From: Flabesymbios commensalis
Lineage: Eukaryota; Annelida; Polychaeta; Terebellida; Flabelligeridae
Direction: 5' to 3'
Length of the DNA: 64,000 bases
Assembly (NCBI GenBank): GCA_964017125.1
Contig: OZ024902.1
Location: 56,654,791-56,718,790 of the forward strand
How positions within the stretch are numbered: position 1 is the stretch's first letter; every line of letters begins with the position of its first letter. A program made the translations under genes and the position numbers. The notes beneath the pieces are model-generated. The model searched no databases. It was not told where the DNA came from and was given only the letters and a program-made list of their open reading frames with translations. Shown here piece after piece: positions 61,552 through 64,000 of this stretch.

Positions 61552-64000
61552 ACTTCACAGTCCAATACGCATACTATATATATTTATATATATATATAGT
61601 AGTAATCGGGAAAAGTAAGTTTTCTAGCAGGCAAAGTATGAGCACTATGTCGGTTGCCTCACAGGTTAGGTCTGAAAATACATCACTCCACAAACGCAAA
61701 CAGGCAGACTTGGCCCCGGAAACGGATTGCTATTGCAATCCACCATTAAAGTCTAATTGGAAAGTATTGGTCAACGTGGAATAAGATTGGAAGCATCCTG
61801 TATCAAATCAACTGTACAGATCATCAATGCAGAGAGAGTGAGATGCCAGTGGAGTTGGCACTGAGAAGGGTTGCTGTAGACATCCAAGAGGAACTTTTTC
61901 ATTATACTATTGTTCCAATTGGTATTAAAGTAATTTATTTTAAAAATAAATTAAAACAAAATTACTTTTAGTTTTAAAATTAGATTTCATACATTGACAC
62001 AACACTTCAATTAAAATTACAATTAAATTACTTTAAAGTAAAATCAGCTTCAAATTAAAAGTAGGATTAAAATAAACTTAGAATTCACAATTAAAATAGC
62101 ACTGTGCTGTGTCAATGAGGGCGAATTCGACTTGGACAGAACGCCATTTCGGATGGGAAATCTGCAGACAGTCTTGGCGGCAGATATAGTCAAATTTAAT
62201 TCTGGAGTAGATAATCTGCCAATCCAGTCTGCACGACGGTTTAGGTATAGTGATCTGCATGAGGATTACTGACGTGTAGTTGTTTAGACAAAGGTATCTC
62301 TGTTTCAGAATTGAACTTTGACGCTGTGGACATTTTGTTCGTGCTTTAAGCAATTGGAACTTGCTCTTGGACCATAGTATCTATCTGAAATGCATTTGTT
62401 TTAATCAAGTCATTAATTGCCTAAAATGCAAGGTGTACATCTATGTCGCACAAATGACAGTTTTTACACTTTTGCATACCGTGAAGGATGCAGCTGTACT
62501 TCCAGGTAACCAGCCCTTTTTCAAATGCATATCTGCTTGGATCACGTAATATGGCGAAATTCTGATTAGAAATCATAGTTCAGGTCGGTTCCAATTATGG
62601 CCCAACTCGATTGGGATCAATTTGTGTTGTGGGTTCGAACTCGGTGTGGAGACAGAATACATGCTCTAACAGGCAGTGCGTTTGGAAAAGGTTTCTTTAC
62701 CTGGCAGTATAACCTGGTCTCCAACAAAAGGAGGAAGTGAACAAAGCCTAAACTTGTGCAATATATGTGTATACCAGGTGTATTTTATAAAATGTGATAA
62801 GAGGCGAGCAAATAAGTTGAAAGGTGGATCAGCTAGGTCTCTAGTTGTAATGTTCAGCACGTCGTTAATTAAATTTAACGTCAAATTAGATGCCTATTTT
62901 AACTTAAGTTTTCTACATAATTAAACAATTTATTCTCACTAGCATCTGTAAATGGCAGCTTTGTTATTTATATTTTTTTGTGATTACAGACGCCGATTAG
63001 GAAATATCAACACGCAAGAGGTCACTTATAAAGGTATGCTAAGTGTCTGAAGCAAACTAAATAACTTTTAATTAGATTAAAAATCGGAATGAGGTTCTGA
63101 GAACTAACTCGATTCGGTGTCAATTTTTATCTTATTGCTGGTCTGTGCACCTCACTTGGCACACATTTGTTTCAATCAAAAATTAGGTTAACTCAGATAT
63201 TAACATTCCTGATTCAAGAATACTATGATTTACACTTTTTTAATCACCTGATAATCGGATCAAATTTGCAAAAATTCAAGATGGCAGACAAAAAAACAAA
63301 TGGCCGATTGTCATTAAGGCTTTTGAAACGTGCACAGGAGAAGCAAAGCGAGTCATCGTCTCAACTGTGTACCATCACCATTTCACCGTTTACGGCGAAG
63401 GGGCTGCGCCCCTTTCGAAACCCCATGAACATAGTTTTAGAGTAGGCGCGCGCGGAAATGGGTCACTTTTTAGGGTAAGGAAAGTTTTTTTCCCCAGAGA
63501 AAAACACAAAACAGCCAACAAAATGCGCCAATTGTTATAAGGTTTTTGAAACGTGCACACGAGAAGCAAAGCGAGCCATTGTCTCAACTGTGTACCATTA
63601 CCGTTTACATTATTAAACAACTTGTTCTCACTAGGATCTACTGCTTTATTATTTATTTATATTTTTTGTGATTACAGACGCCGATTAGGAAATATCCACA
63701 CGCAGTTGAAGATGAGACATACTACTCGCAAGAGGTCACCTGAAGAGGTATGCTAAGTGTTTTGAATAAAACTAAATAACTTTTAATTAGATTAAAAGTA
63801 GGAATGAGGTTCTAAGAACCAGCTCCATTTGGTGTTAATTTCGATCTTATTGCTAATCTGTACAGCTGACTTGGCACAGAGTTATTTCAATCTAAAACTT
63901 AGTCGACTAATCTGCCAACATAGATTGCATGGTGGATTGTGATACTAATTTGAATTCGGATTGCTAGTCTTGTCTGTTTATGTGATGGAATGATATAATT
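61552..64000 (+). repeat. Array copy 22 (type B, cut by window end)
   Basis: The first 2,449 bases of a type B unit are present. It returns to the consensus A and T at the two sites altered in copies 20 and 21. The array evidently continues to the right. Confidence 0.97.

Larger units (their letters stand above)
1..64000. repeat. Megasatellite: head-to-tail tandem array of a 2.9-kb unit
   Basis: The same sequence, beginning ACTTCACAGTCCAATACGCA, restarts at 1, 2912, 5823, 8734, 11645, 14556, 17467, 20378 and then every 2,941 bases to 61552. Copies abut with no spacer and all face the same way. By eye I found only about a dozen private or shared single-base differences across the 22 copies, plus one block difference that splits them into 2,911-bp and 2,941-bp types. 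Even homopolymers and the TA tract keep a fixed length. The array fills the window, so no flanking unique DNA is visible. Unequal crossing-over and gene conversion are the usual causes of such homogeneity in eukaryotic arrays; that is inference. No rRNA, snRNA, tRNA or histone gene, the usual residents of such arrays, is recognisable. Confidence 0.99.

Noticed and set aside
1-64000. CRISPR array, insertion sequence, retroelement or Helitron
   Set aside because: The repeat unit is far too long for CRISPR. No terminal inverted repeats, transposase, reverse transcriptase or Helitron-type 3' end was seen at any unit border.

Overview
The whole 64,000-base window is one head-to-tail tandem array of a roughly 2.9-kb unit. 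There are 21 complete copies and a 22nd that runs off the right edge. Both window ends lie inside the array, so its true length is unknown and exceeds 64 kb. The lengths close exactly: 7 copies of 2,911 bp, then 14 of 2,941 bp, then 2,449 bp of the next. I phase the unit on the window's first base, which is arbitrary; a likely transcription unit crosses that phase point. The DNA is AT-rich, has no prokaryotic gene layout, and carries splice-like signals (pyrimidine-rich acceptors, CAG|GTATAT and GAG|GTATGC donors), a TATA-like box and AATAAA signals. This suggests nuclear DNA of an intron-bearing eukaryote, probably an animal. I cannot name the lineage, and I recognise no protein, rRNA, tRNA, snRNA or transposon family in the unit.

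Layout of one unit (copy 1 coordinates): a TA palindrome at 21-50; short open frames and a small hairpin at 87-420; an AT-rich tract with perfect inverted repeats at 355-535; an open frame at 491-721; no clear content to about 1365; a diverged internal duplication with an exon-like core (A at 1366-1655, B at 2027-2340); a second internal duplication (C at 1744-1841, D at 1935-2026); a CpG tract and AP-1/GCN4-like palindrome near 1864-1885; a mostly featureless stretch at 2341-2782; and a TATA-like box plus leader-exon signals at 2783-2863 that lead across the junction to an ATG in the next copy.

The copies form two blocks. Copies 1-7 (1-20377) are type A (2,911 bp). Copies 8-22 (20378-64000) are type B (2,941 bp). 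They differ by one dense patch: 32 bases replace 2, with three substitutions, all inside 93 bp. The rest of the unit is almost invariant. The few private variants I found by eye (listed per copy) are mostly shared by adjacent or alternating copies, as expected from unequal exchange of one or two units at a time plus local gene conversion. No frame of 60 codons or more begins with ATG except in copies 20 and 21, where one shared substitution creates an ATG. I therefore treat the unit as a megasatellite, possibly transcribed and spliced, with coding capacity unproven.
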